This document shows positions 50,516 through 59,353 of a stretch of DNA of 64,000 nt, in pieces (position 1 is the stretch's first letter; each line of letters begins with the position of its first letter). Under the pieces are notes generated by a model. It ran no database searches. It saw only the letters and a program-made list of their open reading frames with translations, and was not told the DNA's origin. A program made the position numbers and the translations under genes. This stretch comes from Streptomyces sp. NBC_00237 (GTDB taxonomy: Bacteria; Actinomycetota; Actinomycetes; Streptomycetales; Streptomycetaceae). The stretch is taken from the NCBI RefSeq assembly GCF_026342435.1, contig NZ_JAPEMT010000001.1, forward strand, positions 2,164,501 through 2,228,500. The letters are read 5' to 3'.

Positions 50516-51550
50516 ATGCGAGTCGGACTTCTGACCGGGGGCGGTGACTGTCCGGGGCTCAACGCCGTCATCCGCGCAGCCGTCCGCAAGGGCGTGCGGG
50601 ACTACGGGTACGAGTTCGTGGGCTTCAGGGACGGCTGGCGCGGTGTGCTCGACGACCACCGCACCATGACGCTGGACGTCGCGGCCGTGCGCGGCATCCT
50701 GCCCCGCGGCGGCACCATCCTCGGCTCCTCCCGCACCAACCCCCTCGCCGAGGGGGAGGCGGGCGTGCGCCTCATGGAGGCGACCCTCGCCCGGCGCGGG
50801 GTGGAGGCGCTCGTCGTCATAGGGGGCGAGGACACCCTCGGGGTCGCCGCCCGGCTGTCCGGCGAGTACGGCATCCCCTGCGTCGGCGTGCCCAAGACCA
50901 TCGACAACGACCTGTCCGCCACCGACTACACCTTCGGCTTCGACACGGCGGTCTCCATCGCCACCGAGGCCATCGACCGGCTGCACACCACCGCCGAGTC
51001 CCACATGCGGGTCCTGGTGGTGGAGGTGATGGGGCGTCACTCGGGGTGGATCGCCCTGCACTCCGGGCTGGCGGGCGGCGCCAACGTCATCCTGGTGCCC
51101 GAGCGGCGCTTCGACGTCGACGAGGTCTGCGGCTGGATCAACTCCCGTTTCCGCTCCTCGTACGCGCCGATCGTCGTCGTCGCGGAAGGGGCGATGCCGC
51201 GCGACGGCGACATGGTCCTCAAGGACGGCACCCTGGACTCCTTCGGGCACGTGCGGCTGTCCGGGGTGGGGGAGTGGCTCGCCAAGGAGATCGAGAAGCG
51301 CACCGGCAAGGAGGCCCGGACGACCGTCCTCGGGCACGTCCAGCGCGGCGGCACCCCGAGCGCCTTCGACCGGTGGCTCGCCACCCGCTTCGGGCTGCAC
51401 GCCGTCGACGCGGTGCACGACGGGGACTTCGGGACGATGGTGGCGCTCCAGGGCACCGACATCGTGCGCGTGCCGATCGGGGAGGCCACGGCCAAGCTGA
51501 AGACGGTGCCGCCGGAGCTGTACGAGGAGGCGGAGGTCTTCTTCGGCTGA
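50516..51550 (+). CDS. pfkA: 6-phosphofructokinase
   Basis: This 344-residue enzyme phosphorylates fructose 6-phosphate. It opens RVGLLTGGGDCPGLNAVIRA; the catalytic aspartates are in VPKTIDNDLSATDYTFGFDT, and later motifs include EVMGRHSGWIALHSGLAGGA and VLGHVQRGGTPSAFDR. At the phosphoryl-donor site the loop reads VIGGEDTLG with Lys in PKTIDND. In this superfamily Asp at that loop together with Lys is the pattern of pyrophosphate-dependent enzymes, whereas Gly marks ATP users, so donor choice needs a test. The ATG follows AAGGGA by seven bases. Confidence 0.95.
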   Translation: MRVGLLTGGGDCPGLNAVIRAAVRKGVRDYGYEFVGFRDGWRGVLDDHRTMTLDVAAVRGILPRGGTILGSSRTNPLAEGEAGVRLMEATLARRGVEALVVIGGEDTLGVAARLSGEYGIPCVGVPKTIDNDLSATDYTFGFDTAVSIATEAIDRLHTTAESHMRVLVVEVMGRHSGWIALHSGLAGGANVILVPERRFDVDEVCGWINSRFRSSYAPIVVVAEGAMPRDGDMVLKDGTLDSFGHVRLSGVGEWLAKEIEKRTGKEARTTVLGHVQRGGTPSAFDRWLATRFGLHAVDAVHDGDFGTMVALQGTDIVRVPIGEATAKLKTVPPELYEEAEVFFG

Positions 51551-51577
51551 CCCGTCGGCTGATCGTCCGGCCGGATC

Positions 51578-51597
51578 CTCCGGTGGATCCACCGGAG
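51578..51597. terminator. 20-bp palindrome after pfkA within a GGATCC-rich stretch
   Basis: CTCCGGTGGATCCACCGGAG is perfectly self-complementary and lies 27 bases after pfkA. GGATCC occurs four times within 51573-51616, three of them inside related repeats (CCGGTGGATCC, GGGATCCACCGG), so the segment looks built by local duplication. It probably ends the pfkA transcript. Confidence 0.65.
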
Positions 51598-51639
51598 GGA
51601 TCCACCGGCGGGATCCTGCGGCTGATCGGCAGTGCGGTG

Positions 51640-51699
51640 GCGAGTGGCTGGGCACGCCCGGATCGGCGATATTTGCAGAATCCGTGCCAAGCCACTCGC
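51640..51699 (+). promoter_or_regulatory. Structured leader before the dehydrogenase gene
   Basis: GCGAGTGGCT (51640-51649) pairs with AGCCACTCGC (51690-51699), and after one mismatch GGCACG pairs with CGTGCC. This makes a 16-bp stem with a 26-base loop that is the most AT-rich part of the region (GCGATATTTGCAGAATC). The stem ends 14 bases before the GTG start and just before the ribosome site. It could be an mRNA regulator or a protein-binding site. Confidence 0.55.
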
Positions 51700-51713
51700 G
51701 ACTGGGGAATTCC

Positions 51714-52730
<1,017 letters not shown>

Positions 52731-52736
52731 CCCCCT

Positions 52737-54659
52737 TCAGACCCCCGTCGGCACGAACGCCTCCAGCAGCCGCGTCACCACCGCGGCCCCGCGCAGGCTG
52801 AGCACCGACTCCGGGTGGAACTGCACGGAGGCGAAGCCGGGCCCCCGCAGGGCGTGCAACTCCCCGGAGGCGTGGTTGCGGGCGCTCTCCACACCGTGCG
52901 CGGCCAGCTCCGCTGCCTCCGCCGCGTCGCACACCGCCGTGAAGCTGTTGTAGAACCCGACCGTCTCCGGCCGGCCGAACAGCACGATCCGCTCCTGCGC
53001 CCCCTGGTACGGCACCTCCTTGCGGGCGATGCGCAGCCCCAGCTCCGCCGCGATCAGCTCGTGCCCCAGGCACACCCCGAGCACCCCGTGCGCGACGCCT
53101 CCCCGGTGGCGCCTGGCCAGCAGGTCCGCCGTCAGCGCCCGCAGGAAGCGCATCTTCGGGTCCGCCGCGTCCTGCGGGTTCCCGGGCCCTGGACCGAGCA
53201 CCACCGGCCCCTGATGCGCCAGTGCCGCCTCCCGCAGCCCCGGCTCGTCGAAGCGCCGTACGGTCACCTCAAGGCCCGACGAGCGCAGCACGTGCGCCAG
53301 CATCGCCGTGAAGGTGTCCTCCGCGTCCACCACCAGGGCGTGCCCCGACAGCGTCCGCTCCCGCTCCTGCATCCGCAGCCAGAAGGGCGAGAGCCCGGCC
53401 CGCCGCCCGTCCAGCGCCGCCCGCACCCGTGCGTCCTGCGCCAGCGGTGGGCGTACCGACTCGTCCCGCGGGCGTCCGGGACGTACCCCCAGAGCGGCCA
53501 GCACACCCGCCGCCTTGGCGTGCGTCTCGGCCACCTCCGACGCCGGGTCCGAGTGCCGTACGAGCGTGGCCCCGACCGGCACCCGCAGGCGGCCGTCCAG
53601 CGCGATGTCGGCCGTACGGATGAGGATCGGCGAGTCCAGGGTCTGCGCCCCGGACGCGTCGACGCCCAGCAGTGCCAGCGCGCCCGCGTAGTAGCCCCGC
53701 CCTCCCACTTCGTGGCGCTCGATCACCCGGCAGGCGTTCTGCACGGGCGACCCGGTCACCGTCGCGGCGAACATCGTCTCCCGCAGCACCTGGCGCACGT
53801 CCAGCGAACTGCGCCCCCGCAGCTCGTACTCGGTGTGCGCGAGGTGGGCCATCTCCTTGAGGCGCGGGCCGACGACCACACCGCCCATGTCGCCGACGGT
53901 GCACATCATCTTGAGCTCCTCGTCGACGACCATCGAGAGCTCCTCGGTCTCCTTCGGATCGGCGAGGAAGTCCAGGAGGTCGTCGGGGGTGGGCCCGTCG
54001 GCCGGGTAGCGGTAGGTGCCGCTGATCGGATTCATCACGACCGTCCCCCCGGACATCCGCACGTGGACCTCCGGACTGGCGCCCACCAGCACCCTGTCGC
54101 CCGTGTGGACGACGTACGTCCAGTACGCGCCCCGCTCCCCGTCCAGCAGCCGCCGGAACAGGGCGAGCGCGTCCGCCCGTCCGAAGCCGGGGATCTCACC
54201 GGTGTAGGTGCGCCGGATGACGAAGTTCGCGCCCTCGCCCCGCCCGATCTCGGAATCGATGACGCGTTGGACGATCCTCGCGTACTCCTCGTCGTCCACG
54301 TCGAAGGAGCCGCCCTCCACCCCGACCCGGTGTGCGGGCAGCGCGGAAAGCACCTCCTCAAGAGGAAGCTCGAACGCCTCGTCCGCGACCAGCACGCTCA
54401 GCGGCGTCCCGTCGTCGCGCACGTCGAAGCCGCGTTCCCTGATCTGCCGGAACGGTACGAGGGCGAGGACCGGCCGTCCGTCCTCGCCGACGGGCAGGTC
54501 CGCGAGCCGCTCGGCCTCGTGCACAGAGCCGATCAGCACCTCGACGGTGTCGTGGTCGCGCCCGGGGGTGCGGCGGCGCAGCAGTGCGAAGGGCGGGCAG
54601 TCGTCGTCGAGCAGACGGGACAACGGAGTGACGGGAGACGGTGCGTCCGTGGGAGACAT
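52737..54659 (-). CDS. trpEG: Anthranilate synthase, fused components I and II
   Basis: The 640-residue fusion makes anthranilate from chorismate and glutamine. Component I (residues about 1-425) includes GRGEGANFVIRRTY, VMNPISGTYRYP, TEELSMVVDEELKMM, FAATVTGSPVQNA and RGYYAGALALLGVD. Component II (about 445-640) is a class I glutamine amidotransferase: GPGPGNPQD, nucleophile Cys in LGVCLGHELIAAE, and the His-Glu pair in VQFHPESVLS. The ATG at MSPTDAPSPV follows GGAAGGAA by eight bases. Expression should be set by the trp attenuator upstream. Single-chain TrpEG is also used in phenazine-type pathways, but the Trp leader argues for tryptophan synthesis. Confidence 0.95.
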   Translation of the reverse strand: MSPTDAPSPVTPLSRLLDDDCPPFALLRRRTPGRDHDTVEVLIGSVHEAERLADLPVGEDGRPVLALVPFRQIRERGFDVRDDGTPLSVLVADEAFELPLEEVLSALPAHRVGVEGGSFDVDDEEYARIVQRVIDSEIGRGEGANFVIRRTYTGEIPGFGRADALALFRRLLDGERGAYWTYVVHTGDRVLVGASPEVHVRMSGGTVVMNPISGTYRYPADGPTPDDLLDFLADPKETEELSMVVDEELKMMCTVGDMGGVVVGPRLKEMAHLAHTEYELRGRSSLDVRQVLRETMFAATVTGSPVQNACRVIERHEVGGRGYYAGALALLGVDASGAQTLDSPILIRTADIALDGRLRVPVGATLVRHSDPASEVAETHAKAAGVLAALGVRPGRPRDESVRPPLAQDARVRAALDGRRAGLSPFWLRMQERERTLSGHALVVDAEDTFTAMLAHVLRSSGLEVTVRRFDEPGLREAALAHQGPVVLGPGPGNPQDAADPKMRFLRALTADLLARRHRGGVAHGVLGVCLGHELIAAELGLRIARKEVPYQGAQERIVLFGRPETVGFYNSFTAVCDAAEAAELAAHGVESARNHASGELHALRGPGFASVQFHPESVLSLRGAAVVTRLLEAFVPTGV

Positions 54660-54710
54660 GCGGGGGTTCCTTCCGGGTGCGGAGCCGGAGGAACGGCCGG
54701 GAAAACAAAA

Positions 54711-54733
54711 AGGCCGCCCTCCTGGGGCGGCCT
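54711..54733 (-). terminator. trp attenuator terminator
   Basis: Read on the minus strand, AGGCCGCCC-CAGGA-GGGCGGCCT is followed directly by TTTTGTTTT, a classic intrinsic terminator and rare in such GC-rich DNA. It lies 24 bases after the Trp leader peptide stop and 51 bases before trpEG, where attenuation is expected. Confidence 0.93.
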
Positions 54734-54757
54734 GTGCGTCAGTGGATGTACGCGCGA

Positions 54758-54826
54758 TCAGTGGGCCGCCGGATGAGCGGTCCACCACCAGTTCTGGAGC
54801 GAGAGGATCTGGGTCTGCGCGAACAT
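54758..54826 (-). CDS. trpL: trp operon leader peptide
   Basis: A 22-residue leader beginning MFAQTQILSLQN, followed by three consecutive Trp codons (TGG TGG TGG at 54790-54782) and ending TAHPAAH. A T-run terminator follows, then trpEG. The arrangement is the textbook ribosome-mediated attenuator: when charged Trp-tRNA is scarce the ribosome stalls at the Trp codons and an antiterminator forms. AAGG stands before the ATG; alternatively TAAGGT, seven bases before the ATG, is a -10 and the leader mRNA is leaderless. Trp attenuation has been reported for Streptomyces trpE genes. Confidence 0.93.
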   Translation of the reverse strand: MFAQTQILSLQNWWWTAHPAAH

Positions 54827-55012
54827 GTGGCGGACCTTACAGCATTCAGGCGTGCGCTCGCCGGGCGGAGAGCCGCAGACTCGAAGAAGTTCCCCATCAG
54901 GAATCTCCACACCTTCTCCTCTTCTGTCCCACCAGCTTCTTCACTTACTTTCGTGCTGGCAGAGTTCACGCACAACAGTGCGAGGACGGCCTCTCCCTGA
55001 AGGGCGTGCCAG

Positions 55013-56881
55013 GTGAACCCGCGCGTATCCGTCGTCGTGCCCGTGCACAACACCGCTCCTTACCTGGAGCGCTGTTTCGGCTCGGTGCTCTCCCAGAGCC
55101 TCGCCCAGGACCAGTGGGAGGTCGTCGCCGTCGACGACGGCTCCACCGACGGCGGCGGCGCCTGGCTCGACGCGTTCGCCCGGGAGCACACCAACGTCAC
55201 GGTGGTCCACCAGGAGGCGTCCGGCGGCGCGGGCAAGCCCCGCAACGTCGGCATCGAACACGCCCGCGGCGAGTTCCTGTTCTTCCTCGACTCCGACGAC
55301 CACCTCGGCCCCGAGGCCCTGGAGCGTCTGCTGGCCATGGCCGACGAGCACGGCTCGGACGTCGTCTACGGCCGGATCGTCGGCGGCGGCGGCCGACCGG
55401 CACCCGTGGACCTGCGCACCAGCAACCCCGACGTCAGCCTCTTCGACTCGCCCGTCTACTGGACGCTCGCCGCCTACAAGCTGTGGCGGCGCACCCTGAT
55501 AGACGACCAGGAACTGCGCTTCGTGGAGAACAGGCTGCGCGGCGAGGACGTCCCGTTCGCCGTCAGGGGCCTGCTGAACGCCGGACGCATATCCGTCGTC
55601 GCCGACCACGACTGCTACGTCCTCGAAGGCCGCGACGACAACAGCAACGCCTCCGAGCAGGACATCGACTGGATCGACCACCTGCGGCACGCCGAATCCA
55701 TCCTGCGTCTGGTGGGCGATCACGTGCCCGCCGGAGCCGACCGCGACAAGCTCGTCGAGCGGCACTTCCACGGCGAGATCCTCAGCGTCTTCGGCGGCCA
55801 CTTCGCCCACCTCGACGAGGAGGCGCGCGCCCTGGTGCTCAAGGCCGCCCGCCCGCTGGTCGAGGAGTGGCTCACCGACCGGATATTCCAGGCCCTGCCG
55901 CCCCGGCTGAGGCTGCGCGCGCACTGCGTCCTGGGCGGACTGCTCAAGGAGCTCACGGAGATCGTCCGCGCCGACGCACAGGGCGAGCCGGGCCCCGCGG
56001 TGGTCCGCGACGGGCGCGCCTTCGCCCCGTACCCGTACTTCCGCGACGCGAGCCGCGCGCTGCCCGACGCCTGCTACGACCTGACCTCCCGCGTCGTGCT
56101 GCGCCAGTCCCCGGACGCCTGGACCTGGCAGGACGGCGTGCTGACGGTCACCGGCAGCGCCTCCCTCACCCTGCTGCCCGGGGCCGGGCAGCAGGTCGCC
56201 CTGGTGCTGCGCAACGGCGCGGCCGAGCACCGCGTGCCCGCCACCCGAACCGACGACGGCGCCTACCGCGCCGAGATCGACCCGGGCGCGGCGGCCGACG
56301 GCATCGCACTGTCCGAAGGCAACTGGACGGTGCGGCTGGAGGTCGGCGCTCCCGCCGAGGACGGCAGCGAACCCCTCACCAAGATCGCCTGGCTGTCCGC
56401 GCCCGACCCGGCCCCCGCGCCCCTGGTCCGGCTCTCCGGCGGCCGGGGCACCCCCGTCGTGGCCGCCTCGGTCTACGCCTCCGAACCGCACCACCACGCC
56501 AACCTGGACATCGGCGCGCACCGCCACCCGCTGGGACCGGACGCCCGCGCGGCCGTCACCCGGCGGCTGCTGACCGCGCCCCGGATCACCGCCGCCGTCA
56601 CGCTCCCGGACTGTCCCGCGGACGCCGAACTGGAGCTCGTGCTCGCACTGGAGGGCCGGAGCGTCGTATTGAAGACAGAAACCACCCGGCTGGCCGGTTC
56701 CCGGTTCACCCTGAGCGGCACGCTCGGAGCTGCGTCCGAGGGTCGCTGGGACGTACGGATCCGGGTTCGCGGACAGGGCTTCACCAGGGACATTCCCGCC
56801 GTGGACGCCGTCGGCGGGACGGCCTCGGCCGTGCTCGCCGTTCCCGCGCACTGGAAGTGGACCCGGCGTCTCACCTTGTGA
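55013..56881 (+). CDS. GT2 glycosyltransferase with C-terminal beta-domains, TarS-like
   Basis: The 622-residue enzyme starts with a GT-A glycosyltransferase family 2 domain (about residues 1-230): VSVVVPVHNTAPYLERCFGS, VVAVDDGSTDGGG, EASGGAGKPRNVG and the DXD-like FFLDSDDHLGPEAL. A helical linker (about 230-330) and two beta-sandwich-like regions (about 350-620) follow, the layout of TarS/TarP-type teichoic acid glycosyltransferases. It probably decorates wall teichoic acid or a related polymer at the inner membrane face. The GTG follows AAGGG by eight bases. It is divergent from the trp leader and 42 bases before the DAHP synthase gene. Confidence 0.85.
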   Translation: MNPRVSVVVPVHNTAPYLERCFGSVLSQSLAQDQWEVVAVDDGSTDGGGAWLDAFAREHTNVTVVHQEASGGAGKPRNVGIEHARGEFLFFLDSDDHLGPEALERLLAMADEHGSDVVYGRIVGGGGRPAPVDLRTSNPDVSLFDSPVYWTLAAYKLWRRTLIDDQELRFVENRLRGEDVPFAVRGLLNAGRISVVADHDCYVLEGRDDNSNASEQDIDWIDHLRHAESILRLVGDHVPAGADRDKLVERHFHGEILSVFGGHFAHLDEEARALVLKAARPLVEEWLTDRIFQALPPRLRLRAHCVLGGLLKELTEIVRADAQGEPGPAVVRDGRAFAPYPYFRDASRALPDACYDLTSRVVLRQSPDAWTWQDGVLTVTGSASLTLLPGAGQQVALVLRNGAAEHRVPATRTDDGAYRAEIDPGAAADGIALSEGNWTVRLEVGAPAEDGSEPLTKIAWLSAPDPAPAPLVRLSGGRGTPVVAASVYASEPHHHANLDIGAHRHPLGPDARAAVTRRLLTAPRITAAVTLPDCPADAELELVLALEGRSVVLKTETTRLAGSRFTLSGTLGAASEGRWDVRIRVRGQGFTRDIPAVDAVGGTASAVLAVPAHWKWTRRLTL

Positions 56882-56923
56882 GCGCGGCGTGGAGCACCCG
56901 TTTGCACCCCGTAGGCTGGCCGG

Positions 56924-58276
56924 GTGACCGTGAACGCGAAGACCACCCTCACGGGTGGCAACACCTGGCGCGACCTTCCTGCGGCGCAGCAGCCCGAGTA
57001 CCCCGATGCTGAGGCGCTGCGCGATGTTGTCGCGGACCTCGAATCGTATCCGCCGCTCGTCTTCGCGGGCGAGTGCGACCAGCTGCGCGCCCGACTGGGA
57101 GCCGTCGCCAAGGGCGAGGCGTTCCTGCTCCAGGGGGGCGACTGCGCGGAAGCATTCGACGCCGTGTCGGCCGACCACATCCGCAACAAGCTCAAGACCC
57201 TTCTCCAGATGGGCGCCGTGCTGACGTACGCCGCGTCCGTGCCCGTCGTCAAGGTGGGCCGGATCGCCGGTCAGTACAGCAAGCCGCGCTCCAAGGGCAC
57301 CGAGACCCGCGACGGCATCACCCTGCCGACGTACCGGGGCGACTCGGTGAACGGTTTCGCCTTCACCGAGGAGGCGCGGGTCCCGGACCCCGAGCGCCTC
57401 AAGAGGATGTACAACGCCTCGGCGTCCACCCTCAACCTCGTGCGCGCCTTCACCACCGGTGGTTACGCGGACCTGCGCCAGGTGCACGCCTGGAACCAGG
57501 ACTTCGTGAAGAACTCGCCGTCCGGCCAGCGCTACGAGCAGCTCGCCCGCGAGATCGACAACGCGCTGAACTTCATGAAGGCCGCCGGGACCGACCCGGC
57601 GGAATTCCGCACGGTGGAGTTCTACGCCTCCCACGAGGCGCTGCTGCTGGACTACGAGTCGGCGCTCACCCGCGTGGACTCCCGGACGGGCAACCTCTAC
57701 GACGTGTCCGGCCACATGGTCTGGATCGGCGAGCGCACCCGTCAGATGGACGGCGCGCACATCGAGTTCGCGTCGAAGATCCGCAACCCGATCGGCATCA
57801 AGCTCGGCCCCACGACCACGGTCGACGAGGCGCTCGGCTACATCGACAAGCTGGACCCGGACCGCGAGCCCGGCCGCCTGACCTTCATCGTCCGCATGGG
57901 CGCCGACAAGGTCCGCGACAAGCTGCCCGAGCTGGTCGAGAAGGTCACCGCTTCCGGCGCCACCGTCGCGTGGATCACCGACCCGATGCACGGCAACACC
58001 TACGAGGCCGCCTCCGGCCACAAGACGCGCCGCTTCGACGACGTCCTGGACGAGGTCAAGGGCTTCTTCGAGGTCCACAAGGGCCTCGGCACCCACCCGG
58101 GCGGCATCCACGTCGAGCTCACCGGTGACGACGTCACCGAGTGCGTGGGCGGCGGCGACGAGATCTTCGTCGACGACCTGCACCAGCGCTACGAGACGGC
58201 CTGCGACCCGCGGCTCAACCGCAGCCAGTCGCTCGACCTGGCGTTCCTGGTGGCGGAGATGTACCGCGACCAGTAG
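56924..58276 (+). CDS. aroH: Class II 3-deoxy-D-arabino-heptulosonate 7-phosphate synthase
   Basis: This 450-residue plant-type DAHP synthase joins phosphoenolpyruvate and erythrose 4-phosphate, the entry to the shikimate pathway. Family motifs are YPPLVFAGECDQLRARL, FLLQGGDCAEAFD (metal-binding Cys), RIAGQYSKPRSKGTE, MVWIGERTRQMDGAHIEF in part, KLGPTTTVDE and WITDPMHGNTY. The GTG at TVNAKTTL lies six bases after TAGGCT, so the mRNA may be leaderless; a second GTG six bases on is possible. It shares a biosynthetic theme with trpEG 2.3 kb away. A strong terminator follows. Confidence 0.96.
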   Translation: MTVNAKTTLTGGNTWRDLPAAQQPEYPDAEALRDVVADLESYPPLVFAGECDQLRARLGAVAKGEAFLLQGGDCAEAFDAVSADHIRNKLKTLLQMGAVLTYAASVPVVKVGRIAGQYSKPRSKGTETRDGITLPTYRGDSVNGFAFTEEARVPDPERLKRMYNASASTLNLVRAFTTGGYADLRQVHAWNQDFVKNSPSGQRYEQLAREIDNALNFMKAAGTDPAEFRTVEFYASHEALLLDYESALTRVDSRTGNLYDVSGHMVWIGERTRQMDGAHIEFASKIRNPIGIKLGPTTTVDEALGYIDKLDPDREPGRLTFIVRMGADKVRDKLPELVEKVTASGATVAWITDPMHGNTYEAASGHKTRRFDDVLDEVKGFFEVHKGLGTHPGGIHVELTGDDVTECVGGGDEIFVDDLHQRYETACDPRLNRSQSLDLAFLVAEMYRDQ

Positions 58277-58311
58277 TTCCCGCCCGGCGACGGACACGTA
58301 CGCGACAGACG

Positions 58312-58344
58312 GTGGGGCCCGGATCCTTGTGATCCGGGCCCCAC
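58312..58344. terminator. Terminator after DAHP synthase
   Basis: A perfect 14-bp inverted repeat (GTGGGGCCCGGATC and its complement) with a five-base loop, itself flanked by CGACAG and CTGTCG. Confidence 0.85.
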
Positions 58345-58381
58345 TGTCGTACCGGGGGTTTCCCCCACGCCTCGCCATGGG

Positions 58382-58400
58382 TAAGGTTAGGTTTACCTGA
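58382..58400. promoter_or_regulatory. Iron box (DmdR/IdeR-type operator)
   Basis: TAAGGTTAGGTTTACCTGA matches 15 of 19 positions of the actinobacterial iron box as I know it (TTAGGTTAGGCTCACCTAA). It lies 30-50 bases before the bfd start. An iron-dependent repressor of the DmdR/IdeR family should therefore turn bfd on when iron is scarce. Confidence 0.85.
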
Positions 58401-58429
58401 CCGAGGGTTGTCCTGGCTGTGGGATCGAG

Positions 58430-58696
58430 GTGTCCGTGTTCGTCTGCTCCTGCTTCGGTGTGACCGACCAGCAGATCAAGGCCCACGCCGCCGACGGAGC
58501 CTGCACTCCGCGCCAGATAGCCTCCGTCACCAAGGCCGGTACGGACTGCGGCAACTGCGTCCGTACGATCCAGGGCCTGCTGGGCCGGGGGGCGTGTCCG
58601 CGCCGCGGCCTCATCGAGAAGCGTGAACTCCTCGCACAGGACCTTGACGCCGCTGCCGTCCAGGACGACGTGCCCGCCCTCGGTGAAGCCGCCTAG
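58430..58696 (+). CDS. bfd: Bacterioferritin-associated ferredoxin
   Basis: Bfd is a small 2Fe-2S protein that reduces the haem of bacterioferritin so that stored iron is released. The 88-residue product has the four ligands in the family order: the CxC pair in VCSCFGVTDQQ and the CxxC pair in TDCGNCVRTIQ. The C-terminal 30 residues are an acidic extension. Start is GTG; a second GTG two codons later is equally possible since ribosome sites are weak. An iron box upstream and bfr in convergent orientation downstream complete the iron-mobilising unit. Confidence 0.92.
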   Translation: MSVFVCSCFGVTDQQIKAHAADGACTPRQIASVTKAGTDCGNCVRTIQGLLGRGACPRRGLIEKRELLAQDLDAAAVQDDVPALGEAA

Positions 58697-58726
58697 GACC
58701 CCGCGGGGGCGGGCAAGGAACCGTTC

Positions 58727-59209
58727 CTACGCCTCGCTCGGCTGCTCGATCAACTGGGCGATGTAGAGCGGCTCGCCGAGCTTCTCGACCAGCTCCAGCT
58801 GGGTGTCGAGGTAGTCGATGTGGTGCTCCTCGTCCGCGAGGATGTCCTCGAAGATCTTGGCCGACGTGATGTCGCCCTTGCCACGCATGACCTCCGCGCC
58901 GCGCTTCAGCCGGTCGATCGCCTCGACCTCGATCATGCGGTCCGCCTGGAACATCTCGGTGACCGTCTGGCCGATCCGGACGTGGAAGAGCCGCTGGTAA
59001 TTGGGCAGGCCGTCGAGGAAGAGGATGCGGTCGGTGAGGACCTCCGCGTGCTTCATCTCGTCGAACGACTCGGCGCGCGTGTACTTCGCGAGCTTGGTCC
59101 AGCCGAAGTTGTCCTGCATCTTCGCGTGGAGGAAGTACTGGTTGATCGCCGTCAGTTCGGCGGTCAGCTGCTCGTTGAGAAATTCAATGACCTCGGGGTC
59201 GCCCTGCAT
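58727..59209 (-). CDS. bfr: Bacterioferritin
   Basis: At 160 residues this is the subunit of the 24-mer haem-containing iron store. Di-iron ligands are visible: Glu18 in NEQLTAELTAIN, the E-x-x-H in ESFDEMKHAEVL, Glu in MIEVEAIDRL, and E-x-x-H in DILADEEHHIDYL. The haem-binding methionine is in KHAEVLTDRILFLD's neighbour region (QADRMIEVE is another Met site); I am unsure which aligns with Met52. GGAAGGAG precedes the ATG by eight bases. It faces bfd tail to tail, with 30 bases between. Confidence 0.95.
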   Translation of the reverse strand: MQGDPEVIEFLNEQLTAELTAINQYFLHAKMQDNFGWTKLAKYTRAESFDEMKHAEVLTDRILFLDGLPNYQRLFHVRIGQTVTEMFQADRMIEVEAIDRLKRGAEVMRGKGDITSAKIFEDILADEEHHIDYLDTQLELVEKLGEPLYIAQLIEQPSEA

Positions 59210-59353
59210 CGCTGGGCTCCTTCCAGGGGGGACCGGGCAGATTGCGCGCATCCTTGCACCGGTTCTCGGAGGCCGTCCAGTAAGTGCCTCCTTAGTAGGA
59301 GTTGCCCGAATCGGCCCAGACCCGGTCATGACCACCCCTCGCGGTCTGTCACC

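Noticed and set aside
54941..58486. Antisense frame of about 1180 codons across the glycosyltransferase and DAHP synthase genes
   Set aside because: Both plus-strand genes have full family motifs; the antisense protein is Val/Gly/Asp/His-rich filler with no recognisable domain.
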